64,000 nt of DNA from Dolomedes plantarius (taxonomy: Eukaryota; Arthropoda; Arachnida; Araneae; Dolomedidae): positions 65,470,126 through 65,534,125 of the forward strand of contig OU015493.1 of NCBI GenBank assembly GCA_907164885.2, in the 5' to 3' direction. The notes under the pieces are model-generated. The model worked only from the letters and a program-made list of their open reading frames with translations. It searched no databases and had not been told where the DNA came from. Shown in pieces: positions 12,038-23,512 of this stretch. The first letter of the stretch is position 1; each line of letters opens with the position of its first letter. Made by a program: the position numbers and the translations under genes.

Positions 12038-14543
12038 ATGGCGGATCTAATTCCCGAGAATTTGGATTTCTATCTTCGCTTTCTTCGAGAATATTTCAAC
12101 AAACATAGCGTAAAGAAAGCCTGGCATGAGATTTCTTCTCAGCTTAATTGATCGGGTAAGTAACAATTTTGAGATTTTTAATTGAACAGTTAGTTTTTGT
12201 AAAGTGTATTTAAGCTGAGTCTGTATAAATTGATATAAAATGATTAACTGCTTGGTGTTTGTTGTAAACTGTAAATATGTAAATTTTAACAACTATAAAT
12301 ATCGTTGATAATTTTAAGAGATAATCTTGCACCAGTTAATTGAAATATATTTTTCAATTTTTATGATATGGTATATACTCTGGTCAGTTTGCTGAAAAAT
12401 TGTTATATTGAAAATTGGTGAATATAAAACAATTTTTCAGTATGAAAGTCTTAAAAAATAGTTGAAAGTTTAGAAAACTTTTATTTACTCTCTGTATATT
12501 TGATCATATTTAAGGTTTAACACAGTACATTTACAGGAGATGTATAACCAAAGATTTTCTTTTATCTAAGTATCATTTTGATCAAAGTAATTAAACATAA
12601 AGGAGATAAATCTTTTATGGTACTGTTCTTGAGATTTAGTCAATAAAGTGTGAAATATGAATAGAATATAAAATTAAAACCATGGTTTATAAAATTTAGG
12701 ATAATTTAAAATTTAATAATGAATAAAAGTGCATCAGATTTTGTAAATCTGTGTTTCAATCATAATTTAGGAATGCATACTTTAATATTTAGAAACAACT
12801 TTATATTTTTTATTAATTCAACTTTATATTTGTTTAGTTGAACAGTTTAAGACTCGGTGGAAGTATATGTTGTGTATTATGTTATAAAATTTTGCACAAC
12901 CTAAAAGTCTTCGTTTATATGAATAATATGTTGTTTATTATTTTAACATTTTTAGCTCCATAAGCAGCATAGGGGAAACTCCTCAGCTGACTGCCTCGCA
13001 GCCAATATTTGATGATCCTCAAATCATGTAAGTGCTGTATTAAGTTATTTTTTTATATTCTTATGTAAAAATAATTTTAAAATTTATTTATTAATACACT
13101 GGAAAATAATTAAATATTCAATAGTAAATCAAGCATAAATTGACATAAAAAAAACTTTTTAAGTGTATTTGGATCTATCTTATATTACATCTGAGGATTT
13201 CGCTTGAAAAATTCACCATGCAAAGGAGAATTTTAAATCCTCTACCTAGTGATTTTCCTTATCTTTTATTTAGAAATGTTGTAAATTGAAATGAATATAA
13301 ATCGCAATGTATTTCAGAATTTTATGCAAAAACAATGTTCATTTTTAGGGATGATAATGAATCTGAAAGTGAAAATAACTTGGATGGTGCCAATTCCCCT
13401 CCATTGGCATTTACAAGTTTCTCAACACCTACACCTGGGTATTATACTTTTTTTATGTAATATATTTGAACTGAATCATGGGTGTAGTTAGGATTTAGTT
13501 TTGTGGGGGAGGTTCTGAGAAAAATAAGTACATAATCCATTTTAAAAAGTTTAAAACATGGTACTCATTCAAATTGAATTATTTTAATTTTAACACCCCC
13601 TTGTCTACATCCATGATCTGAAAAACTGTTTATTTTGTTAATATTTAAACTTGCTTATTTTAATATTGATAAAGTGCTCTTAATGCTAGAATGCAAAACT
13701 GTTATGAATATCTAACATATGTGCAATGATCTTTGTGAGTAACATTTTTAAAATACTTCAAATTATGTGTAAGATAAAAGATGAGTGTTAACAGTACAAA
13801 ATTTATTTACTGATATTTATCAGAACCACAAGTAATAATGGTTATTAAATTTCTTAGAAGAAATGGATACTTTCCTATTAAACCAATCCATCGCCAATGT
13901 CACACAAGAGGTCACCAATCATAATACCATAAAGTCGTAAATTAAAGAAATAAAATGAATACAAGATAATTAGTTCATCTCTTTATTCATAATTAAGAAA
14001 TGAGAAATTGCAATTATGTTTAGCAGTGATACATTCAAATTTATATACAGGGTGTCTATAATTAGAAAAGTAATATATTTAGAATATATATGAAATAAAT
14101 AAAAGAAAAACTTAAGTCGAAAAATGTCAAACACCAATTCATGAACTTTAACTTATTATTATAGGCAAAGAAACAACTCAATAAGTACTTTAAAATAATT
14201 TACATTTTTGATTTATATTTGTAATATTTATTTAACGTTTCTTTTTATTATTTAAGTTGCTAAAAGTTACTTCTTATAATCTGGAACTTTTACTAACAAA
14301 AATGTTTTGATTTTTAGATCCAGTAAAGAAAATAGGAAACGCAAGAGGGAGACTGAACTGGATCCATTAATGTCTAAGATTCAAGAAACAACAGAAAGTA
14401 TTCATGAATACTTCTTGAATCAAAGACACAGTACCGATGATGCTGTCGGAAAATTTTGTGAATATTTATGTTGTAGGTTGAAGGGCCTTAAAAAAAAAGC
14501 ACCAAAGAGATGCTATGCGTCAAATAGAAAATTTGATGCATAA
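12038..14543 (+). pseudogene. Harbinger MADF-like accessory protein, four exons
   Basis: Harbinger elements carry a second, DNA-binding protein that works with the transposase in the nucleus. Exon 1 (12038-12155) starts MADLIPENLDFYLRFLREYF and has the MADF-type segment VKKAWHEISSQLN, but then a TGA at 12149-12151 before the donor GTAAG. Exons 2 (12956-13027), 3 (13349-13438) and 4 (14318-14543) have good AG/GT borders and join in phase. They encode an SP/acidic linker, a basic run KENRKRKRE, and a C-terminal helical segment (EYFLNQRHSTDDAVGKF) ending at TAA 14541-14543. An AATAAA lies at 14570-14575. Exon 1 does not join exon 2 in phase, and no exon for the second half of MADF is visible. 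I therefore call it broken. The MADF label rests on exon 1 and context only. Confidence 0.68.
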
Positions 14544-14569
14544 GAAATAATGTGAGAATGATGATGATG

Positions 14570-14575
14570 AATAAA
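14570..14575 (+). terminator. Polyadenylation signal AATAAA
   Basis: AATAAA 27 bases after the stop codon of the accessory gene. Confidence 0.6.
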
Positions 14576-14579
14576 ATTT

Positions 14580-17500
14580 TATATACTTATAAGTTTTGAA
14601 TTTAATTCTTTGAAATGAAATTGTGAATAAAAATTAGTAAAATAAAAAAAGAGATAATTAAAAAAAATGTAGACTGATGAACACAGGCATAAAAAAATCT
14701 ATGAAGTGAACACTAGCATTTTAATACACAAAATTTGCTTAGTGAATATATGCTATTTACTGACTTAAAAGTAATTTTCAAGCTCTGAAATATATCACAC
14801 TATTTCTCTTAAAAACACATTAATAGCTAGCTATTCTTCAATGTTTAATGTAAGAAGTGTTAAGCAGCTAGATAATAGTGAACTGTATTGTTTCAAAGAG
14901 TGATAAAAAGTAGCAGAAAAAATAATGAACAGGCATTCAGCAATACAGTATATATATATATAATATATATACATAAAAGCAAAGGTTCTACAACTAACAT
15001 GCTTCAGTCCAGAAAGTTACAAAACTACTGTCATTCCACTATACATACAGCTCAAGTAAAAGCACATAAGCGAAGAAATACCAAGCAAGAGGCTATAGTG
15101 TAAATGTTACCTTTATTTTACACAATAAAACCCCTTCATTGAAAAATTTATAAGTCAATAAATTCAAATTTGATGAAAGTTGCACACACTAATAAATTTT
15201 ATGTGAACTGGACTATTTTTATGCTTTTAGATAAAACTGAGTTTGGTTTTATACTGTTTGAATTATTTTTACAAATGTATGTACATTTTTATTTTGACTG
15301 AATGATTAAAAGTGTTTAAAAAGTTCAGGAAACATTAAGAGAATTCTGTCTGCAGTCAAGAGCCTCCCCATTTATACATATACATTTTTCCATTTCTTTA
15401 AAGCAAAAGCTGAATGTTAAGAAAAAAATTTTGAGAATACTCTCATGCATAATCTGAATTTTGTTTCAAACTAACATGAATATTTACTCATCTTCTTTAT
15501 TTAAATATACTTTTGAAATGTAATGTACAATCAAAAGTTATGGAAAGTTATTAAGGGTAATTTTGTATTTTGCATGTTTTTTTTAATTAAAAATTTCAAA
15601 ATTAGAGTAGTGCCAAAAGTGATAGATATTTCACATGTGTTTAAGCATACATTAAAATTTGGCATGGGTAATTCAATTTTAGTAAATGTATCTTGCAGAG
15701 AATTTGCATATACATCAGGCCTTTTTAAATATGAATTTTAAAAATTATGCTCAGTAACAAGTTTGCTGCTTGTAAACTTCCTCAATCAGCATACAGATAT
15801 CAGAAAATTTTGCGCAATTTTTTTAAAAAATATGTCCACTTTACTCTTAATGAATACTAGGTTGAAGTACATAATGTTTCTGGCCTCAATTGGGTATTAC
15901 AGTCAACCTACTTTTATTTGCTAATGGGTAAAGCTTATGTAAAGCAACAGTCAGTATAACTTATATAAAATACAACATGCTTGTGCAAATTTTAAAAATT
16001 TGTTAGTAAACATATCTGGAGTTTTAAGTAAGCCAAACTATTTATATATACTCTGAAATTCTATAAGTTGATTATGGCAGTAATAATTAGTAATAATATT
16101 TTAAATACTCCCACTGAAAAACTGTAAATTTAATGAAATTTCTAATAGTGTTACTGCAGTAATTGATCTACTTCTAACCAAGATTATCCTAAATATTAAA
16201 TAAATAGTCTCAATTTAAAGGCAGTTTTCAAATGAGGATTTCAAGTCTTTTCTATACAAGTTATATTTCTTTTGTTATTAAGCTAGTTAATTCATTGGTT
16301 GATTAAAGATAACTGTATCGAAAAGTCTGAATTGTAATAAAAGAGATTGCAAAGTTAAATACATATCTAAAGAACCTATTTAAACCAAAGAGGCAGGAGT
16401 CCCTTTCATAAATAAAATAGTTTTGACAGATCAGTAATTGCCAAACCACTAACAACACAATATACTTCTATTGTTCAGAAATAGTGGAGTGAGTAAGAAT
16501 TTCATAGGTATAATGTGCTTGTAGCCAATGATTGTGTGTACATGTAGTATAACTTGATAAACTACCATTTGTACTTTTTTATTTTTTGAAAAGAACTAAT
16601 ACAACAACCCCAAAAGGGACTTGTAGCCTAGATTATTCAATGCCTAATATTCAACAGGATTTAAGAAAAAAATCATGATACTGATAGTATTTTCAGTGTC
16701 ATATACCCTATGATCCTATTATCACCTTGTACTTATCAATAATTTAACTGCCAAGGAACATAAATATAGTTCTTTAGAGGCTTTCAGATATCAAAAGCCT
16801 CTAAAGAGATTTAAATATAAAAGTTTTCTTTAGGTGATAAAATTTTTCTAGATGATAGTATCACTATTCACATAGCTAAATGTGCATAAAAGTTATTTGA
16901 GTAACGTGAAATTGAAGTTAATCATTTTTAAGTCAAGTCCAGAACCTACAGATCTATACACTATTAACTTTTCAGGAAACACATAATATTCTCCGTAAAA
17001 GTACTTTAAAAGCCATTTAGAAGCTGTAAGAGCCTATTCCCTAAATTAAATGTCATTTTAAAATTAAGTAATGTCTCAAGACCATACAAGAGAAGAATTT
17101 TCTTACTTTCAAAGATTCCTTTATTCCTTTATTTAATTTATTTCCCTTACACACACATATATATATATATATATGTGTGTGTGTATGCATATATATTTTG
17201 GCCAATGCTTCAATTTTTAAAAAAATGTATAAGAACTCATCTCTCCTCTATCTCATGGATACAAAAATACAGAAGACATATCCCTCAGGTACTGACTCAG
17301 CAGTCATGGACCAGTTTCAATCAAATTTATTAAGAAGACTATATTAGTTCTTATGCCTATAGTCTTTAAGACTGTAAAACTCTCTAAAACCTTCATAGAC
17401 AATGCAAAATTACCAAAGTATTGTTTTACATATATGAATTTTACATATACAGTAATTAGAGACCCCATACTGCTTAGTACTTAAGTTATCACCTCCATAA

Positions 17501-17893
17501 CTGCAAGCTAAATAAGTCAAACAGTAAATTCTACTAGAATAATTTGTTGGAATAATGATTTTCTATTACCAGATAATCTATTTAGTGCAAACTGATCTGT
17601 AATCCTAAGATGTCACTTTGTAAAGGTCTGATATTTTTAACTATCCAAATGTTATAGAGATGATATACACTAAACATGACAACTAAAACCCTCAGTAATA
17701 TTTTGTTGAAATTTCTATCGACTATATATCAAGAATATCATGCTATTTTTGTTGAATCGTTTAGTTATCGTGCTATTTTTGTTTTTGTATAATATCAAAT
17801 ACATTAGTGCATGTTTTTATTTCTTGAAGTGTATGCACTACCCATCAAAATATAAAATTGCTGATTGAAAATACTAAACTTGATGCACTAACT
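14580..17893. other. AT-rich interior of Harbinger element, no gene seen
   Basis: About 3.3 kb with only short chance frames. It has a (TA)n stretch at about 14949-14971 and a TA/GT microsatellite at about 17150-17195. It may be an unrecognised insertion, since Harbinger elements are rarely this long. Confidence 0.4.
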
Positions 17894-18660
17894 CAGAGGT
17901 GGCCAACCGTTTTGGGAAGAGTGCCACTATCTGAAGAAAAAATAATATGTGTGTCACTTCCAACTTTTCCAACATACTAAAAATTATAAAAAAGTAAAAA
18001 ATGTTATTTATAGGTTGATTATGGGATTTTTACTCAAGTAGCATATTTTTTTCATATAAGGCTGAGTAGTGGAGATTTAAAAAATAATAAATAAATCAAA
18101 CAAATAAACAAACTTATATAAGCATTTTTAATAATCATTAATAAGCATTTTTAAAGGCTCAGTCAGTTAGGTTATGTACAAAATAAAAATGGATAATTTG
18201 AAACATTTAATTCTAAATAACTATTAAACAGGGAGTACTTAATTAATGTGGCTTTTGAGTCATATATATTAGGATTAGTTCTTGAAGATGCTAACAAAAT
18301 TAGGTGTTTTAGGTGCTTATCAGTTAATCTTGAACAACATTTTGATTTTATTATGTTCATAATAGAAAACATATGTTGATCCAAACCTACAACAATATCA
18401 GACAGCCAAATTGTGTAAATTTGAAAAATTGCTTGTTGGTACAAATTTCTAAAATTCAATTTAATTAGGATCACTTGCAGTTGAAATAAGTTCCTTATAT
18501 TTGCTGTTCAGTGTAGTATGGTACTGTAGGTCAATAATTTCGATTTGGATTTCAGGGGGTAACAATTAACGTCTTGCAGAGAAATTAAAAAAGGATTTGT
18601 GAAAAGATCAGCATTTTTTTTATCATCTTGAAAATCATCAAACTTAGCACTAATTGCTTA
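17894..18660 (-). mobile_element. hAT transposon fragment
   Basis: The left border CAGAGGTGGCCAACCG is a typical hAT terminus. A minus-strand coding remnant reads toward it. The other terminus and the N-terminal half of the transposase are absent. It sits where the body of the Harbinger transposase would be expected, so it probably inserted into that gene. Confidence 0.7.
18172..18655 (-). pseudogene. hAT transposase, C-terminal part
   Basis: Reading leftward, a degraded frame (FDDFQDDKKNADLFTNPF, about 18640-18585) leads into an open segment (18474-18172). That segment contains MFSIMNIIKSKCCSRLTDKH and LKHLILLASSRTNPNI. These match the C-terminal dimerisation region of the hAT transposases related to GTF2IRD2 and ZBED5 (pattern F-S-x-M-N-x-x-K-S-K-x-x-S-R-L-T-D-E-H-L). 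A stop around 18507 separates the two parts. The assignment is from recalled family patterns and is strong for the LTDxHL motif. Confidence 0.78.
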
Positions 18661-18804
18661 ATGTGCAATGTATGTAATACTTGGTTTAATCAACAAAATG
18701 TATTCGCTGTCTTTTTCGTTTTTATTTTTATTCAAGTGATGGATCAGTATTAAATCGAAGTCTTCATCCGAAGACGAATCTTTGAGCTCAGGCCATCCAG
18801 ACAT
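18661..18804 (-). pseudogene. Harbinger transposase, first-exon remnant
   Basis: From the ATG at 18804 the frame reads MSGWPELKDSSSDEDFDLIL and continues IHHLNKNKNEKDSEYILL before a stop at 18661. Harbinger transposases often begin with an acidic S/D/E patch followed by leucine-rich residues, and this lies just inside the right end of the element, pointing inward. The catalytic domain is not present downstream, where the hAT fragment begins. Assignment is by position and composition only. Confidence 0.45.
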
Positions 18805-19015
18805 CGTGTTCTCTACAATTGAATATGGCGCTACCACATGCTTGCGATAGCGCGTTTGTTTACCTTGTACGGCGCATGCGTGTGTCAAAAAGTACGTTTC
18901 TCCGGTGTGCGGATACTTTCGACATTTATCTCACGTGTCGCATTGCTGACGCTTGTGGAGGTAGCAGCGAGCGGCTGTCTGAAACATCTGCTTTTTCGGT
19001 GTGAGGCCTGCCTAA

Positions 19016-20569
19016 TGCGCCAGATGAGTCCCGACAGTTTGGAGGCCTTCAGGGAGGAACCCTTCAACCAGCGAGTGTATTTAAATTCCGTCACCAGGAT
19101 TTGACTGACCCGGCCGGTTGGGTTCGATTGAAGTAAAATCTGATTTTAGATGTAATGTTCGATTCTCTGCTAAAAAATATGCATCGTATTTATTATTACT
19201 AAATATTATATTATAATAGAAAAACCATTTTTAACATAAATGCGAATTAAATACGCGAGAATACAATTACAAAATGTTTTAGAAGTCATTTTAACAATAT
19301 AAATGATAAACGATCAATTCATAAATCAACGAACTACGTGCGTGAAACTAAGCGTACTTTTATATTTTGCTTGACGGGAATATTATTAGTCTCTTCTTAC
19401 AGCATTCCACATCCATAATATAGACTGCTATGACTTTAAAAACACCAAAACATTTTTTTTCTTAACACATTTTTTCAATTAAAATGCCTCTAACCGTTGT
19501 TTAATGTTTCTTTTACAAATGTCTCTGTCAATCAATAGCTGTTACATTTTGTGTGAGCCTGTGTAAGTAAATAAAAAAAGAAAAATCTGTCCAAACATAC
19601 TGCCCCTGAATAGGCGAGAAAAGGTAGGCTTGACAGGTTCCGAGTACAGGGTAGAAAAAATAGGTCAGGGGGAGAACTTTTACTGGGGTACAATAATTAA
19701 CATAATAATGTCAAATCCTACATATGTGACTGCGTGTGAGTGGGGTTGAACAAATCACATATTTTGGCAAACTGTATAAAAAGAAATCATCGGAATTTTG
19801 TATTCTCACCTCTTGGCCTATAATATTACTTTAGTGATGATCACAAACAACTTAAGCAGACGAGGAATATCTTCGTTAACAAAAGGAGATTATTATTTTC
19901 ATTCTTTAAAGAGGTGAAAAAAAAACGAGTTTTGAACGATGCTTTCCAATAACGATAATGTATAATATTATAACAAAAATATAAGAATCTGACATGGTAA
20001 TAGAACAATTTGTTTATTTACATCAGTAGATACTCTGGGGTTCGGAACACAATTCCTGAAACAACAAAAGTATGATTAAATAACCAGGATTTAATCCGAT
20101 CAGAGAGGAACTTGCTTCTTCAAGCATCTATTGCAATCACTATTTCGACTAATGTCATCACAACAGGACACCCGAAAGATCGGTCATGTCAAAGCAACGC
20201 GTAAGGAATATCAACACGTGAAAGATAGGGCGAAGATTTCAAGTATAATTTCTGGATCTTCACAAGTATGAATAAAATTGTCAGGCCTCATCAGGCACAT
20301 TCTCATTCGACAATAAACAAAACGTAAAGGAGGGGGGCAGTAATAACATTCTTCAAAACAAGGTTTAAAAAAATCGCTTGGGAAAAGAAAAAAATGACAA
20401 AGAAAAATATGAAGGCGGCACCTTACAATCAAATGATTTGATGTAATTCATATATCCAAACAAATACATCCGTTTGATGCATTCCAAACATACAGGAGGT
20501 TCCCTTCAAAGAATGAAATATGACTTATCAACTACGGGTAAAACGAAGATTAACGATAAAATTTTCAAA
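19016..20569. other. Non-coding, nothing recognised
   Basis: GC-rich to about 19130 (the continuation of the patch left of the Harbinger), then AT-rich. No gene found. Confidence 0.4.
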
Positions 20570-20571
20570 TA

Positions 20572-20854
20572 CAGTGGACGCTCGTTAATTCGAACTCAAA
20601 GGTTCTCGGAAAAACGTTCGGATTATCCGATGTTAAGAGAAAATATATAACTTTAAGTGTATCACTGAAGAAGAAAAATCTCCAAGTATGTATAACCCCA
20701 GAAAATATATTATACTATGTTATCTAAAATTAACATATTAAAAAGCAATACAGACTTGCCTTAATCATAAAATGAAGCAGAAGATATGCAGTAGAAAGTA
20801 AACTTTAATTAAAAATACGACTTACACTTTGGGGAAAAACTGTTAAGTGTCTTA
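20572..20854 (-). mobile_element. Pogo/Tigger fragment
   Basis: Begins after TA (20570-20571) with CAGTGGACGCTCGTTAATTC. The following 280 bp match the reverse complement of the 3' part of the Tigger copy at 44577-45150, including GTATGTATAACCCCAGAAAA. It is cut at 20854 by the Tc1-like insertion. I could not recognise its continuation beyond 22250. Confidence 0.8.
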
Positions 20855-22248
20855 CACTGTTGGCCATTAAAACTGCAACACCATGAAGGAGGGATGATAC
20901 AAACGTGAAATTCGCATGAAAGGAAGATGGTGGGATATGAAAATGATTAGCATTTAAGAGCAATCGAACGACGCAGGAGGGAGAGACGACATTTCAAACT
21001 CTGTACAAAAAGAAAGTTACGCAGCGGGTTTCTCATTCAGAAATCGCATTTGAATGTTGGTTGTTTGTGAGAAGATCATGTTATGCCTCGTACAAGAAGG
21101 AGAAACGGCTAACAGCACGTGTCAGAATTCGATAGCGGCAGGATCGTGGCCTATCGAGAGTGCGGTTTATCGTTCCGCGATATTGCTACTCGCACTGGTC
21201 GGAATCCAACGACTGTCAAATATGGAATCAATGGGTTCAGGAGAATCATACTGAACGCCATGTAGAATCTCAAGGGCCTCCTGCCACTAACGCCCGAGAG
21301 GACAGACATGTTGTCAGGTCGGACTTGAAGGATCGTACAGCCACATCACGGAGTCAAGAAATGGGCTTGTTTGCAGCTCGACAAGTATCCGCTCGGACAG
21401 TGCAACGATGTCTGGAGCAGCACGGACTGTCTGCACGGCGACCATTATTGCGGCTTCCCTTGACACTGCAGCATAGAGACTCGCGGCGACAGTGGTTCGC
21501 CCAACGATAAAACTGGATACAGGAGTGGCACCACGATGTCTTTTCAGACGAGTCCCGGTTCTACGTGTAACATCATCATGGACGTATCCGTGTCTGGAGG
21601 TACCGAGGAGAACGCACGTGGCCTGCTTGCATTTGATATTAGCATACGTGCCCTGCAGCTAGTGTGATTGTATGGGCAGCCATTGGGTACACGACGCGAA
21701 CACCTCTTGTTCACGTCGTCGGTAATCTGAACAGCCAGCGTTACATTTCTCAGATCTTAAGACCGGTGGCTGTGCCCTATCTTCGAGGCCTCAGAAACGT
21801 CATCTTTCAACAAGATAAAGTATGACCGCATGTTGCCCGTCGTGTCCTGACCTACCTCGAAACTGAGGGCGTTCGACTGTTGCCCTGGCCAGCACGTTCT
21901 CCAGATCTCGCACTCATTGAAAACATCTGGTCATGGGTTGTTGAGAGACTGGGCCGCAACCGCTCTCCAGCCACTAAGATTGATGAAGTGTGGCATAGAC
22001 TTGAAGCACCATGGAATGACTTGCCCGTATTTGTCATCAAAGGCTAGTTCGACTCGATGCCTAACCGGGTTAGAACCGTTTTAGCTGCCAGAGGCGGCAG
22101 CTGTGTGTACTAATTTCGGACCCTGTATACTCCCAAATTGCCTACAAAGTTAATCATGTTTTCTTCCTACTATACTGTATATGTACAATAAGTAAAGTTT
22201 TGTTATTTGCTTTCCTTCTTAATGTTGCAATTTTAATGGCCAGAAGTG
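20855..22248 (+). mobile_element. Tc1-like element inserted in the Tigger fragment
   Basis: Left end CACTGTTGGCCATTAAAACT and right end (reverse strand) CACTTCTGGCCATTAAAATT are inverted repeats, flanked by TA (20853-20854 and 22249-22250). The length of 1394 bp and the transposase inside fit the Tc1 family. Confidence 0.9.
21083..22113 (+). pseudogene. Tc1-type (DD34E) transposase, several stops and frameshifts
   Basis: Starts MPRTRRR at 21083. A helix-turn-helix region follows (CGLSFRDIATRTGRNPTTVK), then a second DNA-binding part (SARTVQRCLEQHGLSARRP). The catalytic motifs are readable in turn: DVFSDESRFYV (first Asp), FQQDKV followed by PHVARRV (second Asp, near 21810), and ARSPDLALIENIWSWV (Glu, near 21905-21945). 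It ends GGSCVY then TAA at 22111. Stops occur after MPRTRRRNG, after WFAQR, after RFYV, and after QQDKV. One frameshift lies near 21190-21215. It cannot be active. Confidence 0.88.
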
Positions 22249-22250
22249 TA

Positions 22251-23390
22251 TATAGTATCGTAAATGAATCTATTTATAACTTCTATTGTGGGCTGCAGAA
22301 TACATTGCTTACGACACGACCAACATATTCACGTACAGGTTTTAAACTTGAAAAAATAAATATTTTCAGGTTTTAAACTTCAATAAATTATTTACGAAGA
22401 GAAATTGTGTTGTTACATTGAAAAAACTGAATAATCAGATGAGCTGGCATGTGTAAATCTAGAACTTTTGAACCCCTTATTAAACTTCACAGTCATTTGT
22501 CGTATTTTTTCGTGCTCTTGAATTATATTTTTAAAACATATTTCACTTCCCACTCGAGATAATTTGCAAGAAAATCTTCCGCACACACTTATCAGATTGG
22601 TATACCGACTATATACTCTTCGATGCTTACCAAACTGTGATCAACAAAAAGATAAGTTTAAGACGAAAGGGTTCTGGTAATCCGAGCTCAACTGCTTGAA
22701 GGCGTTAAACGCATAAGTGTTGCACCCAGCGCCAAAATTAAGGGGGCAGCGAGGACAAACAGGAAGATGAAGAGGGATTCATATTTAGGGAAGTAACTTA
22801 TTTTTAAGAATTCACGTGTCAAGAGCGTAATGGAAATGTTACACGAAGCAAGTGGTTTTTGGGGTAAGCCAAAATCCAGTATCAAAAAAACACGATAGTG
22901 TTTCTAATTTTTTTTTTCAACATAACAAGACACCAGGATTAAACTGTTGCTCACGGGTCTAAGTTAAATTTATCAAATCTTGCTCAATGGAACTATTTCC
23001 CATGGTAGTTCTAAACAGTAAAATCAGTTGTTCCTTTAACATGCTTGATATGACCGTACGATACATTTTCCAATAGTCTCTCCCCAATACTTAAAAAAAA
23101 ATTGGTTTATGAGAAACGCATATTATTAGAGTATAAATTCAAAATATAGAAATATGTATGTATGTAAGTATTGTGTGTGTGTGTGTGTGCGTGAGAAAGA
23201 GAATATGAATGAATGAATGAATAAATTTGAAATTTGCGCTGGACAACAGGGCGTGGTCATCAGAGAGCGCCAGCCTTAACATCCAGTTTTACGAGTGCAA
23301 ATGATTACAAATGGTTGTACTAAGGTTTTAATCATTTTACTTAGCTACTAGATTTCCCTTGAGTTGGTTTACACAAATACTCAATAATGT
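22251..23390. other. Non-coding, nothing recognised
   Basis: No gene. AGGTTTTAAACTT occurs twice in close succession (22337-22380), and a GT run lies at about 23172-23189. Confidence 0.4.
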
Positions 23391-23512
23391 AAGTTCCAAG
23401 CAGCTGGCTGCACAAGTCTGTGGGTTCGAGTCTCTCTGTTGGCCTGGATGTATGTAGCCATTCGGAATAGGCTTTAAATAGCCGTGTTGCAAAAATGACG
23501 TTAGAGATCTCA
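23391..23512 (+). mobile_element. tRNA-derived SINE, copy 2 (partial)
   Basis: Contains the B box GGGTTCGAGTCTC and the body TGTAGCCATTCGGAATAGGC of the family seen at 9785, but lacks a clear A box and most of the 3' body. Degenerate copy. Confidence 0.72.

Larger units (their letters stand above)
11839..19012. mobile_element. PIF/Harbinger element, 7.2 kb
   Basis: Left end GCCAGGCCTCACACCAAAAA and right end (reverse strand) GGCAGGCCTCACACCGAAAA match over 24 bp with two mismatches. The flanks carry the 3-bp duplication TAA (11836-11838 and 19013-19015). A TWA duplication and ends rich in G/C are PIF/Harbinger hallmarks. Inside, a MADF-like accessory gene runs rightward from the left end, and an acidic transposase-like first exon runs leftward from the right end: the usual two-gene layout. 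The length is more than usual for the family, and at least one hAT fragment has been inserted. Confidence 0.88.

Noticed and set aside
14041..14075. ACAGGGTGTCTATAATTAGA resembling a transposon terminus after TAT
   Set aside because: No inverted partner or coding remnant was found nearby, and such words are frequent in AT-rich sequence.
18819..19104. Overlapping frames on both strands near the right end of the Harbinger
   Set aside because: They cross the terminal repeat and the insertion boundary, so they are chance frames in GC-rich subterminal DNA.
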